A stretch of DNA of 64,000 bases from Ilex aquifolium (lineage: Eukaryota; Streptophyta; Magnoliopsida; Aquifoliales; Aquifoliaceae): assembly GCA_951799425.1 (NCBI GenBank), contig OX637393.1, positions 2,734,501 through 2,798,500 on the forward strand, in the 5' to 3' direction. Below the pieces are notes generated by a model. It saw nothing but the letters and a program-made list of their open reading frames with translations. It was not told where the DNA came from and searched no databases. Shown piece by piece: positions 48,295 to 61,800 of the stretch (its first letter is position 1; each line of letters opens with the position of its first letter). Both the position numbers and the translations under genes were made by a program.

Positions 48295-50548
48295 TTAACT
48301 TAGATACATAGTTCTCTGAATCTCAACCTCAGCGAGCAAAACGTCATGCGCCTCCCCCAACACGTTATATTCATTTTTGATCTCATTATAAGAACTCAAG
48401 GCCATAAATTTCTCCCGGTTCACCATGACCCAAGCTTCGGTCTTGAGTTTGAGCTCCTTCGATACCTTTTTGAGCTCCTCTTTACTCTTCCTCTCCTCAT
48501 CTACAGCTTTCTCCTTCTGCGCCTCTGAGCTCTGGATGATAGAGGCTTGCTTTTCTGCATGCTCTCGCAGACTCTGGAGTTGGGCTTGGAGGTCATCATT
48601 TGCGAAGGTCAACTCTGCTGTTTTATATTCCCATGCCTTGGACGCTTTGACTGAGCTCTCCATAGAACGGATTCGGCTCAGCAGACCCCTCACATGTATA
48701 GCTAGCTGAAAACGAGCGCGGTCAGAGACACACAAAAAACAAAAAAAAAAAGAGAACATGAAGCGGAAGCTTATCGAGGAATGACTGCTACTTACGGCCG
48801 TAGCCCCGTAAAGAGCTGAGTTAATGGAGCTCTCGAGGGGCATAGTGACGGACCTCAGAACGTCAGAATCTGGGATGATGGAAGTAATGGCACCTACGGC
48901 CAGATCAACGTTATCAAGAAACGAATCTTCACTCCCTTCCGCTTTGGGGAATTCCCCCTTCGCCTGCTGGGAGCGCGCTTGAGATGGCTTGGAGGTGGGA
49001 TCAGATGGCCCAAGAGGAAGAGAGGTCAGCGGAAGCTGAGAAATTAACCCCAAGGCCCCTTCTACCTCAGATAATGAGGGGGAGGTCTGGTCCATGACAT
49101 GAGCTCTGTCAATAGCCGATTGATCTCTAGGAGCAGGAAAGATCTCCGGGGCCCGAGGAAAGCTCGATGAGGGGACAACAACTCCTGAAGCTGAAGCGAG
49201 GGAGCTTGATGGCAGGGAATGAGTTCCTGTAATTGAGACAGAGGCGCTTGGGGGCAATCCTGACCTCAACACCTTAGCTCGGGTAATGGGACGGTTATCA
49301 GAGCCGACCTCAGCCTTACGTTTGCTTTTACCCTTCAACAGAGCTATCTTGGCTTTAAGCTCTCCTTAGGATGGCTCCATTGAAGAAGAACCTGAAAGAC
49401 ATAAAAGAAGAGTCATCATCAGCCAAAGGGAGCCAAAAAGAAAGGAGGGAAGAACTGAAATGAATAAGGAGAAATCTACTACCTGCCACCTCAGATGTAG
49501 CTGCTGGAAAGGGAATAGGCGCCTCGACGGAGAGAGGAGTAGGGGATTCGATAACTATCCCAGGGGGACTAAGCCCTTGCGCTACAAGGACGAAGGGTCG
49601 GATGAGCTCAGAATATTTCGTTGTGGGGCACCTCTCTAACCTCTGCAACACCTCTTCGTCCTTCGAACTGAGTTCGAGCCTTTCACCTAGGAACCATTGG
49701 AAAAATAAAGTCAGCGCTGGTCACAAGGCCCGATCGCAATCAAGGTTAGACAAAGACTCACCCAGGTTTTCTGGGACAGACCAAGCCCTAGGAACTGGAA
49801 GGGTGTCCGTCTTATCGGCAGGATCGTACTCCCATTGTGAGCCCTCCACGAAAAAGAATTGTTTTTTCCAATGCTTATGGGAGCTCGGAGGATCAACGAT
49901 GATCACTTTGGTCTTGACACGTCGGGAGATATATAGAAAGCCCTCCGAGGAATTATACTTGACATTGTAAAAGTGTGTAAACAAGGAAATAGAGGGAACC
50001 CCAAGCTTATGAATTTTGAAGAAGACAAGTAGACCCACCAAGATTCCCCATAAATTAGGAGGAAGCTGAGCAGGACAGACATTGAAATGTTGAAGAACGC
50101 CCTTTATGAAAGGGTGAAGTGGAAAGCGTAGCCCATTTTCGAAGGCAGCTACGAAGAAGCAGACCTTCTGGTGGACATGAGAAACATAGAGGGTGTACTC
50201 ATCCGGGCACCAGTATTTAACCCCTGTGGGGAAACCATAACGAGCACTCAAAATCTTCATGAGGGAAGGGCTGGCCTCACTACGGCCTACACTCTCGGCA
50301 TGACTAAAGGCAGACGACACCCCTGGAGCCGAAACACCTACACCACTCACTTTGTCCTTCCCCTTGTTCGAAGCCACAGGGGATGGTGTAGAGGAAGGCT
50401 TGACAGTGGGTGCATGAGCTTCGACAGAGTCAACACCAGGAAAGTTGTCGATTTCCTCACCTACGGCTCCTAGGTCAGAATCTTCCTCAACCGACTGATC
50501 TCCTAAGAGGGAAACAGAGGAAGGGGTGGCCTCGGAAGAAGCAGACAT
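48295..50548 (-). pseudogene. Antisense ORF, putative gypsy-type transposon protein
   Basis: Exons on the minus strand start at ATG 50548 (MSASSEATPSSVS). Splicing GG|GTGAGT (near 49761) to AG|GTGAAAGG (near 49687) gives NLGERLEL. A second intron, AG|GTAGTAG near 49482, joins CAG|GTTCTTC, but a TAA follows eight codons later. A third intron, GCC|GTAAGTAG near 48797 to CAG|CTAGCTATAC near 48705, leads into a coiled-coil tail. The core (GVLQHFNVCPAQLPPNLWG, FLYISRRVK, HKHWKKQFFFVEG) matches the plant domain Pfam names putative gypsy type transposon (PF04195). Function is unknown. The TAA and missing element parts make it a pseudogene; coordinates of the splice sites are approximate. Confidence 0.72.
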
Positions 50549-51761
50549 AGTTGGGCAGGAAAAGGGAAGCTTGAAAGACTTGTAGAGAGCAGGAATTTCA
50601 GAAAAACACTCCTTAAGAACTTTGGGGTTGACACAACTATGAGCTATGATAAAAATTCTGGCGGTGGAGTAAGGGTCCACGAAATGGGGAAGATGAATCA
50701 AGGAAAAACCTTTGTTCCTAAAATAGCAGAACCGAAAGGTCCAAAAATGGAGAAACCACCTCAGATTCGAGGGATCCAGAACAGAAATAACAGATAAAGG
50801 GCCAAGAACGTACCTAATCGCGAATGAACAGCCAGCCAAGAGTTAAAGGGAGCAAGCCACCAACGCCAATTCGAAGGAAAAATGAATCGCAGGAAAGCCC
50901 TAAAATTCGCTAAAATGATTGAGAAGTCTGAATCCACGAGAAAGAGGAAGGGTTTGAAATTTCAAGGAAAAAATGGCCGTTAACGTTTAGCCGAAGGCAT
51001 TTAAAGCCAACTACACCGAGTGGAGAACGTGCGCGGGAAACGAGGGAAGGAAATGATTGCTCGTAACCGTCAGGAGCCTGTTCACACGAATACCGAGGTC
51101 AGAAGCTGGAGTTCAGCTTTAACGGGACCTCCGTTCAGCCCCAACCCAAGATCACTTGGGCTAAGGGCTGGGGGGCAACTGATGATACCCAAAATTAATC
51201 TCAAGTGCGAGCTCAGCTCAGGAAGTCAGGTCTAGAGGTCAGATCAAACTCTAGAGCTCAGAGGACCAGAGCCCAAGCTCCATTCAAGCGAAACAATAGC
51301 CGAATCAGCAGGGGAAACAACTGACTCATAGCCGCATCACCCAAGCGGAAATCATGCGACGACCCAAGAAGGAAACCGTTAGTTGATTAGAATACCCTCC
51401 TAAGATCAAGGAAGATCCCATGAATAAGGGGCAAAGATCTCGGCAGAAATCCGGGAGGGGAGGAGACAATATTATAAGTACTGTACATTTACATGAGAAA
51501 AAGGGATCGGTAACACAGGGAACACGATCAATAAGAAAGAGAGGAGCTGGAGACTCCATTGCTGAGTGGACTAACCGAGCTCAGGCTGGTGAACCACTAT
51601 AACTTTGTCGTGTTGCCATCCCCTTTCCTGATTCCCCTAAAGCATCAACCAGTGCTATTAGATACGGGCCTTGCAGCTCAGACACCCTACTTAAATTCAC
51701 GCAGGTCGTTTATGCGAATTTATTATGTTCCATAGCTCGCACACGTAGATTTACACCATCA
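48306..51761 (+). mobile_element. 3' part of a Tat/Ogre-like Gypsy element
   Basis: A purine-rich GGGCTGGGGGGCAAC is followed by an LTR (51180-51761, TGATGATACCC...ACACCATCA) in plus orientation. Upstream lies a spliced antisense ORF. This arrangement, an antisense ORF between pol and the 3' LTR, is known in plant Tat-lineage elements. The pol region, 5' LTR and left target duplication are absent, so it is a fragment lying between the two copies of the 2.3 kb duplicated segment. Confidence 0.72.
51180..51761 (+). repeat. LTR of the Tat-like fragment
   Basis: 582 bp, from TGATGATACCC after a G-rich tract to ACACCATCA. The end portion GGTGAACCACTATAACTTTG resembles GACCGAACCACTATAA in the other element's LTRs, showing distant relationship. 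Confidence 0.75.
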
Positions 51762-54105
51762 CATTTAAAATATGAAAATTGTCCCTACATAAATTTCAAC
51801 GGAGGTGTAATTGGTCCGAAGTCAGAATCGGTGTCAAATCTTCGGATAGTTACACACTCTTAACGAAAGGGAATGCATGGTTTACATGTAAACTTTCCCC
51901 ACCACTCTAAAGTAGCCGTTCAAGATATTAATAGTGCTCCTCAGTCCTCACTAAAACCTGCCGGCAAAGTGAAGATTAATCACTGTTTCTGTGCCAAAGT
52001 CCTTCAGTGGTCCCCAACTGAGGACCTCCCCTGAACCGTTGGATTTATTCGGCCCCTCATTATAAAGGTTATCCAACGGTGAAAAAAATTCAAAACCTCA
52101 CCAATCTTGAAAGTGACCGCACCTGATTACTCCACTCCCTCGTTAATTAATCGAATAGTCACATTTTCTTGCAAGTTGCCTGTCTTCTATCCGCTCCTTC
52201 ATTTGGGCCCCGCGTTTCAAATTGACATCCCTCGACCACAATCAAATAAAACCCACCACGCGCCTTCCACCTCACGATAAAGTTACATTTTTTTCGCATG
52301 TGTCAATCTTGTCGGGTGCGTTCGCGTCAAGTTTTAACGGATTTGTGTTAAAAAAATATTTTGATATATTCAATTTGTGTTTAATGAATCATGTTATATC
52401 AATTTTGTATCGTATATAATCGATATATAAATAAATCGTTTTGTGTATATATGATTTATTTATTAATCGTATTCTGTTAATTCACTCATTTACAGAAAAC
52501 GAGGCTTAAAAACAGACTCAAACACTTTCATTTTGCATCGTGCTAACGAGTTGTATCTTATTGGGATATCTGTAACTATAACACAAATGAGTTATTAAAA
52601 TACTCCTCGTTTGTTGTTAAAATATATGTGGGTGCAATGGCCCTTTTTGTTTCTTAAAATTACCTACATATATTATAAAAATATTATTTAACTATATTTA
52701 ATCAAATTATCTAATTATTTTTTTATTGTCGTATGAACTAGTACACTCATACCTAAATATTTAATGACTTTTGGATACACTTCGAACACAATCGATCCCC
52801 ATATAAGTTTTGTACATGTTGGGATCATTTAATAATTTTTTAAAAAAATTACAAGATTATTTTGTTATTTAGAAATTAGGATAACTTTGTAAAAATTTAA
52901 AGTTATACAATTATTGGGAGTTAAAAAAACTAGATCATTCTCAGAGACTAAAACGAGTAATTGATTAAGAGAAAATTAGGGGGGGGGGGGTGAGAAGGGA
53001 GAAAAAACGATGACGCTTAACCACTATTTTGTGCTACAATACTACGAACGTTTTTGGCCCTTTGTGTTATACTTAATTTTTAAGTGTTAAATATGGTTCA
53101 TGTACAAAAAAAAAAAAAGTGTTAAATATGGTTTAAAATAATATTATTGTATTACCTTACTTTTATCAAACGATATAAAAAAATTTAAACATTCTTAAAG
53201 TACCCACCCAATAAATATTTTTTTGATTAGGGTTGGTATTTTTTTTTTTTTATTAGGGTTGGTATTGAATTGGATCAATCATGTGTTCAAATCGTGTAAT
53301 TTTTCTTTTATTAAAAATGGCTTAATCTATATAAAATTTTATTTATAAACAACTTAATGGAACAATTTCGCATTTTAAGATTAATTCATACATAATATTT
53401 CATATTGATTTGTGTCGAATAAACTTATTATGTGAAGAATTGCTCTCTCATATCGTACATCATATTTCAATTCTATACGTCGACGATGTCAAAAGCGACT
53501 TAACCTATACAAAATTCATTTATCAAGAAAATTTAATAGATTAATGTATCGTTTTAAAGTAGTTTATAAACTTCATCAGAAAAGTAAAAATTATTTATCT
53601 TTTTGCAAAAATAATCTAAATATAACCAAGTCTATAAACAACAAATTTAGATATATGAATATGCAAATATGACCATGTCAAAAAAGAGTGAAGTCTCAAT
53701 AAGGAGATAAAGAAAAAAAAAACTACTTAAAAAGAGGAAACAAAATATACCTAGAAAATATCATTAAATGATATACAACACAGTTATATTGGATAACGTC
53801 ATTAATTGCTTTAAAATTTGTTGATAGTTAATAGGATGAGGCTATGATATTGTGGAGGTACCGAGTCAAAAATGACCCGAATCGTTTATTTTGAATTAAA
53901 TTATTAGAAAAAATATTATAATTTGTGAATTTCATAAGGTCACTATATATCTTATATCTCAACTAAATCCATTGTCAAGTGGCTAAATAAAGATTGAAGA
54001 CCGAAACAAAATGTGCTAAAAATGCTCAATCTATATTATTATGCAAATGAAGACTTCTTGGATCTTATCAAGCTCAAGTGAGATAAATTTGACCTAGATA
54101 CATAG
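51762..54105 (+). repeat. 2.3 kb duplicated segment, copy 2
   Basis: Uninterrupted copy of 41737-43263 plus 47530-48305. It preserves the empty target site GATCAATCATGTGTTCAAAT near 53275-53290. It differs by having about 150 bp of unique sequence near 52900-53065 (with a G run at 52980-52990), where copy 1 has a MITE, and by small indels. Confidence 0.9.
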
Positions 54106-55829
54106 TTGTCTTTGTTTGGTTTAATTTAGGTGTTAAAATTGGATTTAGAGTGTGAGTACATAATCCGTTCACGACTCGTATATTTTTTGTGCTAAAAAGT
54201 ATTTGAAACTTTAGGGATTTTAGTTTTCTAAAATAGCTTTTGAAATGAGTTATTAGATAGAGATTTTCTATGTATACCCTTTAGTACTTAGAGAGTTATT
54301 TACAACATTGGTTTTTTTGAGTAAAACCAATATATAGCGTTCTCCGTATACTCTCGAGAATTAGTAAATTGAGCGATGCTGGAAAAACGAATTCTAAAGA
54401 CAACACTCTCTAACATTCGGGCATTGCTTCCTTAGTGGCTCTTGTTTTGACTATTCAGTGGCCACCACTCTTTGATCGAGTGTTGTGATGCAGATAAGTT
54501 TTTAAACTCGATCAAAATTCTTATTTCTTATTTTTGTTTAAAGAGATAGTTCCTTAAGTCCTCTATATAGGACAAGAGACTAGTAGAGAGACTATATGGT
54601 TTAGAAACTGAGCTGTAACAAGAGAAAACACACCATTGAATGTATTTAAACTCGAATAGCTTCAAGATCAACAAAAATTATGATAAATAATTAAGTTTCT
54701 ATTGTTGAAGATCTTGAACACAATCAAACTATCAACACAAATGATCAAAGGAGAAGACTCAAGATTCAACATGAGAATTCCAAAAGAAGGAGGATTTCAC
54801 AAGGATGAATTTTAGATCTCGGTTCGTTGCCTTTGAAACTAGTTGTTAAGCTGCTTGTGGTAGATTATCAGATTGAAGATTCAAGAGAAGAAAATTATAT
54901 CTATGAAATTGATTGTGGTATACGACTTCAAACTTATAATCTAAGTTTGAAACTAGAGGAATAGTTTATGTGAGCTAGGATATATTCCGTGGTTTTTTTC
55001 CGAAAATGTTTACACGTAAAAATTGATTGAATCGTCTGATTGTCATCTTTACATATTTATAATTTTTATTTATTATTTAGATGAATGTATGATTTTCGTG
55101 TATGTTGATTGAACGAACAAATTCAATAAAATATGATTGATTATAATTTGATTAATTTAGGTTAAATGTTTACGACATATAGAGGCTTAATCTTATAATT
55201 GCGTGAGTTAGATTTTATTTGGACATGATTATGCATTAGAGTGCATCTATAAGACATATTTCTCCATTCTTATTCAATTTGCGTGCATTAATGTTCCAAG
55301 TATTTCACGCTCCCAACAACCATTGATTGAAAAATAAAAAATAAAAAAAGAATTATATTGTGAATTTTTGTTGATCTAAAAATAAAAATACGGTAGTTTT
55401 CGTATCATAACTCATATAGGTAATTTGAATAGGTCTTAGTTAAAAAAAAACAAAAAAACAAAAAAAAGGGAAAATTGAATAGGTCGTGTATTCACGTGCT
55501 TACGCAGAGCGTGGTGTTAGACCTCTCTCAAAACGTACAACTCAAAATAGCCATCCGGCCCCCCCGCCTCCCTCTCTCTCTCTCTCTCTCTCTTCTTTCA
55601 AAACATTTTATCTCGTTTTGATTTTTGAACGAGAAAAAGATTAAAAAAAGCACCACTCTCATTTCTCACCCTCTTCTTCTCACCAGGCCTCGCCGGCACT
55701 GGTAAACAAGAAAATCGAAAACATTGCACGATAATCAGTCTCAATCTCTCTCTTCCTCAGTTACAGAGATCGAAAACTATACATTATATATACAAATTTT
55801 AGCTGTGATTAATATATAGAAAGTTTAAA
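54106..55829. other. Intergenic DNA and MOR1 promoter/leader
   Basis: No gene or well-defined repeat is recognised before about 55500. The last 300 bp should hold the MOR1 promoter and 5' leader, which is CT-rich. Confidence 0.5.
55568..55593 (+). repeat. (CT)n microsatellite in the MOR1 leader region
   Basis: An uninterrupted CT run about 240 bp before the MOR1 ATG. CT-rich leaders are common in plant housekeeping genes; a regulatory role is not shown. Confidence 0.75.
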
Positions 55830-58800
55830 ATGTCGGAGGATGAGAAGTTGTTGAAGGAGGCGAAGAAACTGCCATGGGAGGATCGATTGATGCACAAGAA
55901 CTGGAAGGTACGGAACGATGCCAATATCGACCTCGCTTCTCTCTTCGACTCCATCACCGATCCCAAGGACACTCGCCTCCGTGAATTCGGTATTTGTGAA
56001 TTAGGGTTTTCATCTCTATTTTTCCCCGGAATTTATTTATTTAGTTGTTTTTGATCTCCATTTCATGGATCTGTGTGTATTTATGTGCAATGTGTGGTTA
56101 CACATTATTGATTATATGGACGGATCTCGGTTTTGATTTTTTGGAATATTGTTTCAATTAGGGCCGTTTTTTAAGAAGATGGTGGCGGATTCGAATGCGC
56201 CGGTGCAAGAGAAGGCTTTAGATGCGTTAATTGCGTACTTAAAGGCTGCCGATGCCGATGCTGGAAGGTAACTAAATTTGTGGAAATTATTATGATTATT
56301 TGTTGTGCATGTTGTGGCAATGTACATATTTGTTCCAATTTGAAAATTTTGGGTTTTTATGTGCGTAGGTATGCTAAAGAAGTATGTGATGCGGTAGTAG
56401 CGAAATGCCTGACGGGCCGGACGAAGACAGTGGAGAAGGCACAGATAGTGTTCATGCTCTGGGTGGAGTTGGAGGCTGTTGAGGTTTTCCTGGTATGTGT
56501 TAATTCAATATTACAGTGTGTTTCCCATATTGCGATTCAATTGAGGACAAAATGATTGTATATACAGTGAATGTAGTTGGTTTTAGCAGTTAGAAAGCTG
56601 TTTTCAGGATTTTCCCTGTTTTTCACACTACTTATGATTGTGATCATCTATGGCGTAGTTTGTGCTGGGCATTCCACTAAACAATCTTGTACTGCATAGT
56701 AATTTTGTGTGTTTTACTGAATGAAATATCCTGCCTTTGAAAATCGGCTAGCATTTTTGTTTTGGATGAAGTAAAATAAAATTTTCTAATCTGAGTTGTG
56801 CCAGGGTTTTCTTTTGCCGTCGATTCAAATGTTACTTATGCACATGATATTCTCTTGCCTTCTATTCAACATTGACTTCTGCTAGCATAATTTTGTTCTG
56901 CTAGAATTATCCAATTTGCTCAGCTTTGTATTGGATGATATCTGTACATGAGTAAAATCTGTATCAAGATAGAGTACTTTAACCAAGGCCCTTCTTTGCA
57001 TAATATTCTTCTCATTTATCTTGCGTTTGCGGAATGGCTATTCATAATTTTTTGAATGAGTCAATAGATATGTTTTTTCCTTTAAAATAAATGGATAATG
57101 GGAAGTTGGTTGTTTTGAGATGACGGTTGTGTCGTTGGAAGCTAAGTGCTTTCTATATTTCCTCTGCTTTAACTTGGATGGGCCTAGATTTGACTATTGT
57201 TTGTGATGGTAATGGTTGAAGCTATTTTTGTCTTTTGAGTTGGTTCTAGGGCCTTTTAATTGTTTTTCGTGAGAAAATTTGGAGGTTTGATACTTTTTGA
57301 ATTAGCATGGTGGCAATGAACATAGGTCTTTGGGGTTGGAAAGAGATAAACTATAACTAGTTTGAGATATTTTAGTGGTCTTCGTTCCCTTAGGCTTGCC
57401 CTTGTATATTGGACAAAAAGTGTCACATTAATACTTGGCATCGATCAAGTGGTTACCAAAGGTTGTAGTATTTTTGCATTTATCACTTGGGCAAGCTTGG
57501 GCAAGTGCTGATGTTTCATACTCCTCCATTGTTTAGTCTGGATCTTGATAGTCCAATTTTCTTTTTTCTAGATGTACAATGCAGTGTTTTGTGCCCCAAG
57601 GATATTGGGAGTCATGTACCATCATTGCTTGACTAATTGTTATTCTCAACTTTTGTGTCGTACAACTTGATCAATTCCATTCAACTTGGTGGCTTCGTTT
57701 GTTTTGTGGGCATGTGTTAGTTAGCTATTTTGATGTATGCATAAGAATTATGTATGGAGCACGTATAAAATTACGGGGATAACTCGGCCATAGTTTTGGT
57801 TGACAATTTGAGTGGTAGTTTACTCAAATACGGAAAGTTGCATATAATATGGAATGACAAGTGGTAATCCTATGTTGGTGGCCTTTTGGGATCTAGTTGT
57901 TGCAAAAGTGGGAAAAAGATTGGATGGATGGAAGAAATTTTTTATTTCTAAACGGGGAGATTAGCATTTGTACAATTTATGTTGGCCAGTATACCTATTT
58001 ATTTCTTATCTCTCTTTAAGATGCCTAGCGTGGTGGCTAAAAGAATTGAAAGAATGATGAAAAATTTATTGTGGGAAGGAAAGGGCGAGGGTAGTACAGA
58101 TCATTTGGTTCGGTGAGAGATAGTGTCTAAGTCTAAAGAAAAAGGTGGTTTGTCGGTGGGATAAATAGGATCTTGCTCGGAAATGGTTTTGGAGATTTCC
58201 TTTGTAGCAAAATTCATTATGGTAAATAGTCATCAAAAGTAAATATGTCATATAGGCTAATGGGTGGTATGCTAATGAAGTTGAAAGATAAGCTACAAAA
58301 ATTATTGAAAATTCATTTATTAGGGATTACCTTATTAGAGATTACCTTATTTTTCTAAAAGGTTCAAGTATGTTGTGAGGAATGACGTGAGTTTGATTTT
58401 GGTAGGATATTTGGGTTGTGGAGATACCATTTTCTATCTTATTTTCCCGCCTTTATCGCCTCATTGGTTAGTCTATATCCAATGATTAAAATTTTATTTT
58501 GGTGCATTGTTTCGGTCACCTAGAAAACAGAAACGTTTGACGTGTTTTGAAAACATCGACCTGTTTCGAAAACAGAATGAAAAAATAACAAATTTAAGAA
58601 TTATCTTTTCAAAACATTGGTTGAAATATACAAAAATATTTTGAAATACCTTGAAACGTTCCGAAATAATTGTGCAAATGCATTGAAATATAACAAAACA
58701 TTTTGAAATATTATCGAACACCTCGAAGTATTAGAATTTCGATTCTATCACTGATTCGTTTCGGTCTCCTTAGAAACGAGAACGTTTCAGATGTTTCGAC

Positions 58801-61800
58801 AGTTTCGAAACGATATTTTGATCTTTGTTTGTATCTCATTCGGTCTTTTGGGATATTTTTGAAGAAATCTAAATGATTGAGAGTATTCTGAGTTGGTATC
58901 ATTCCTTTCTTTGCTAAACAGTGTCACTCTGAGTCCTGATTCACTAGATGATGACGTTTGGGCAATTGATCAAATGAGCTCCTTTTCGTGCAAGTCTTTC
59001 TTTGAGTATTTGATTGATGATTCCTCCGGTCACCTTTTTACCCATCATTGAGGATTTGGAGGCTAACAAGTCTTTGAAGGTTCAAGTTTGTGCATGACTT
59101 ATTTCTCACGATAAGCTTAATTCTAACATGTGCTCCAAAGGAAGAGATTTAATGCTTGTCTGTCACTGTAATGATGTGTTATGCGTAAAGGCGATAATAA
59201 AAGTGTGGACAATCTAGTTTTGCATTGCCCTATTGAGCAATTGCCTCGTTCATTCTGACACAAATTATTTGGTTTGGTTGGGTATTGTTGGGTGGTACCA
59301 TGTTCCATGTCTTCTATATTTTATTCGGATATTAAGGGTTTTGGTGGTGGTGGGAAATGAATTATTCTTTATAAATGTTTTTTTTTTTTGCTAGTGTGGG
59401 TTATTTTGGTTGGAAATAAACTTGAGAATTTTTTAGGATAAAAGTGAGATGGTGGAAGGATTGTGGAATAATATATATTTATTAGCTTCATTTTGGGCTT
59501 CCGTGACTAGAGACTTTGAGAATGTTCATCTCTTTTTTATAATGGGGAATTAGAAAGCATCTTGCGGATTGTTTTGACGTTACTGGGATGATGTAGTGTT
59601 TGGCACTATTTTTTTGTTTCTCGGCTTTGGGATGGATGTCGTGTCCACCTTTGGCCATTTTTTTGTACTTCATTTTATTCATTAACAAAACTTTTGTTTC
59701 TTATCAAAACAATATGGAATGAGACCTCTTTCACTGATAGGATTTCCTATACCTACAACTGGGCATGGGACTATAGATTTTTGCTTGTCTTTTGGAGCTG
59801 TTTGAGATGTGCAGTACTCTTCCAAGTTTATCATGATTAAACCAAGTATTTCTCCATTTTCTACGTCTGTATCCTATAGTACTACTCCTTTAACCATGTA
59901 TGCCTACCACCATCCTTTTTGCCCCTCCAAAGATTGCTGGACATGCTTCCAATATACCGGATAATTAATATAGGAAAGTTGGAAAGGACAGATGGAGGCA
60001 GTCCAAAGATGGTACTTGCTTAAATAGATTTTATGGATTGCTATAAATTGCTATTGGCCAATCAGTCTTTTTGGCATTGGATGTCCTATGTTTTTGATAC
60101 TACACCCTAGTTACATATTTGGAACTGATATCTAAGATTGCTAAGAGCATGAGCTTTGTGAAGACAATCAGGGCCCTGGGTTGAAACCTTGAGGTGGAAC
60201 ATGCAAAAAGCCTGAACCTCAATCCTAGGCAACTCATGATGTAGAAATAAAAAATGAAACGTATAATTTTTGTGATGAACATTTTTAGGGAAAGATAAAC
60301 CCCACATATTAAAATTTGATAGCAGTAATATGGGAACAAGTTAGGTTGTGTCTACCAACTATTGACTTGGGGTCTTATTGTACTGAGCTGTTCTTGTTAT
60401 TGCAGTTTCTTGTGATTTGCTCAGCTAAAAAGCTTTTGCTATGATTATACCTCATCTACCTAAATCGGGAATTGTCCTTTTTAATAAGCAATTGCATTCG
60501 GTTGTCGCTTATATGGTGGTCTGACCCTTTCTCTTCAAGTTTCTGAATTTTGAATAGTGGGTTGGGTTTCATTTTTTTAAGTGTAGTTAGACCTGCACCT
60601 GCACCTGTGCAGTCTAGATGCAAATTTATGGATAGTTAAAGAAAGTTTCATCATCCTGTGCCCTGCTTCACTGCAGCTGTTATCCTTGTTTTGCATATTT
60701 ATTAGACTCATTACTTAATTTTTTTGTGTTTGTTCTTTAGTATTTTGAATTTTCATATTTTATTAAGCCTTATGTGACTTGTCAGTTGTAGATTAGGTTC
60801 AGTTTAGGTGCGCTAGTTGTTAACAATGATAATCAAACGGGTTCCTTTTTGCTGTACCTTTTACAAGGATTATTTTTGTTGTAGGATGCTATGGAGAAAG
60901 CAATTAAGAATAAAGTTGCCAAGGCAGTTGTGCCTGCAATAGATGTCATGTTTCAAGCTTTGAGGTTTGCTGATGACTGTTCCGGAATGGAACCTTTTCC
61001 TTACTTGTTTCTTTGTTTTGCTAACCTGGGGGGCTTATGTTTTATTTTGCCTGTACATGATTAGTGAATTTGGGTCAAAGATTGTGCCGCCGAAAAGAAT
61101 TTTAAAGATGCTTCCTGAACTTTTTGATCACCCCGATCAGAATGTTCGGGCTTCTTCCAAAGGTGTGACACTTGAGCTTTGTCGCTGGATTGGGAAAGAT
61201 CCAGTAAAATCAATATTGTTTGAAAAAATGCGGGATACAATGGTATGTTGATTGCATATTGGGGTAATTTTGTTATCCTCTGCCATGTCTTATTCTTACA
61301 TCTTGGAAAAATGTTTATGATTGATCTATGCTATTTTAAGAAAAAAGAGTTGGAGGCTGAACTGGTGAATGTCACGGGTACTGCCAGGCCATCTCGCAAA
61401 ATAAGGTGATGGTTTCTTTCTTTCCCTTCCTTCTTAAATTTATAATCTATGAAATTGTTTACGTAAGGAAGTTTGTATTTCTTATCTGTAAAAGTGTATA
61501 TAACTTTCAAGATTTTTTTGGTGGTGTTACGATTTTTTTTTTTTTGTTTGATTGGTGTTGCATAAACGTCCTTATGTCAACTTCCAGCTTTTTAGGTCAT
61601 GTGTATGGTTGGTTGAATTAAATAATAATGCAGATCTTTATCTTGAAGCACATCCATATATATTTGTATTGTTGATTTTATGGTTAACTTAGTGGCATAT
61701 GTTAATGTTATATGTGGTTGGTGTTGTGATCTTCTTCTATTCTTTCCACTTCCAGTGACAATTTTCTGCATTGTATGCCAGAAGAGTGTTATTTGTTCCA

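Larger units (their letters stand above)
41737..48305 (+). repeat. 2.3 kb duplicated segment, copy 1, split by an LTR element
   Basis: 41737-43263 and 47530-48305 match 51762-54105 closely and in order. Shared landmarks include ATTGGTCCGAAGTCAGAATC and TAACCTATACAAAATTCATT. Copy 1 has a foldback MITE at 42907-43075 that copy 2 lacks, and it is interrupted by the LTR element 43264-47529. No gene is seen in the segment. Confidence 0.9.

Noticed and set aside
41737..54105. Reading the two 2.3 kb segments as LTRs of one giant element
   Set aside because: They lack TG...CA ends and flanking primer-site or purine-tract signals. A separate, proper LTR lies between them at 51180-51761.
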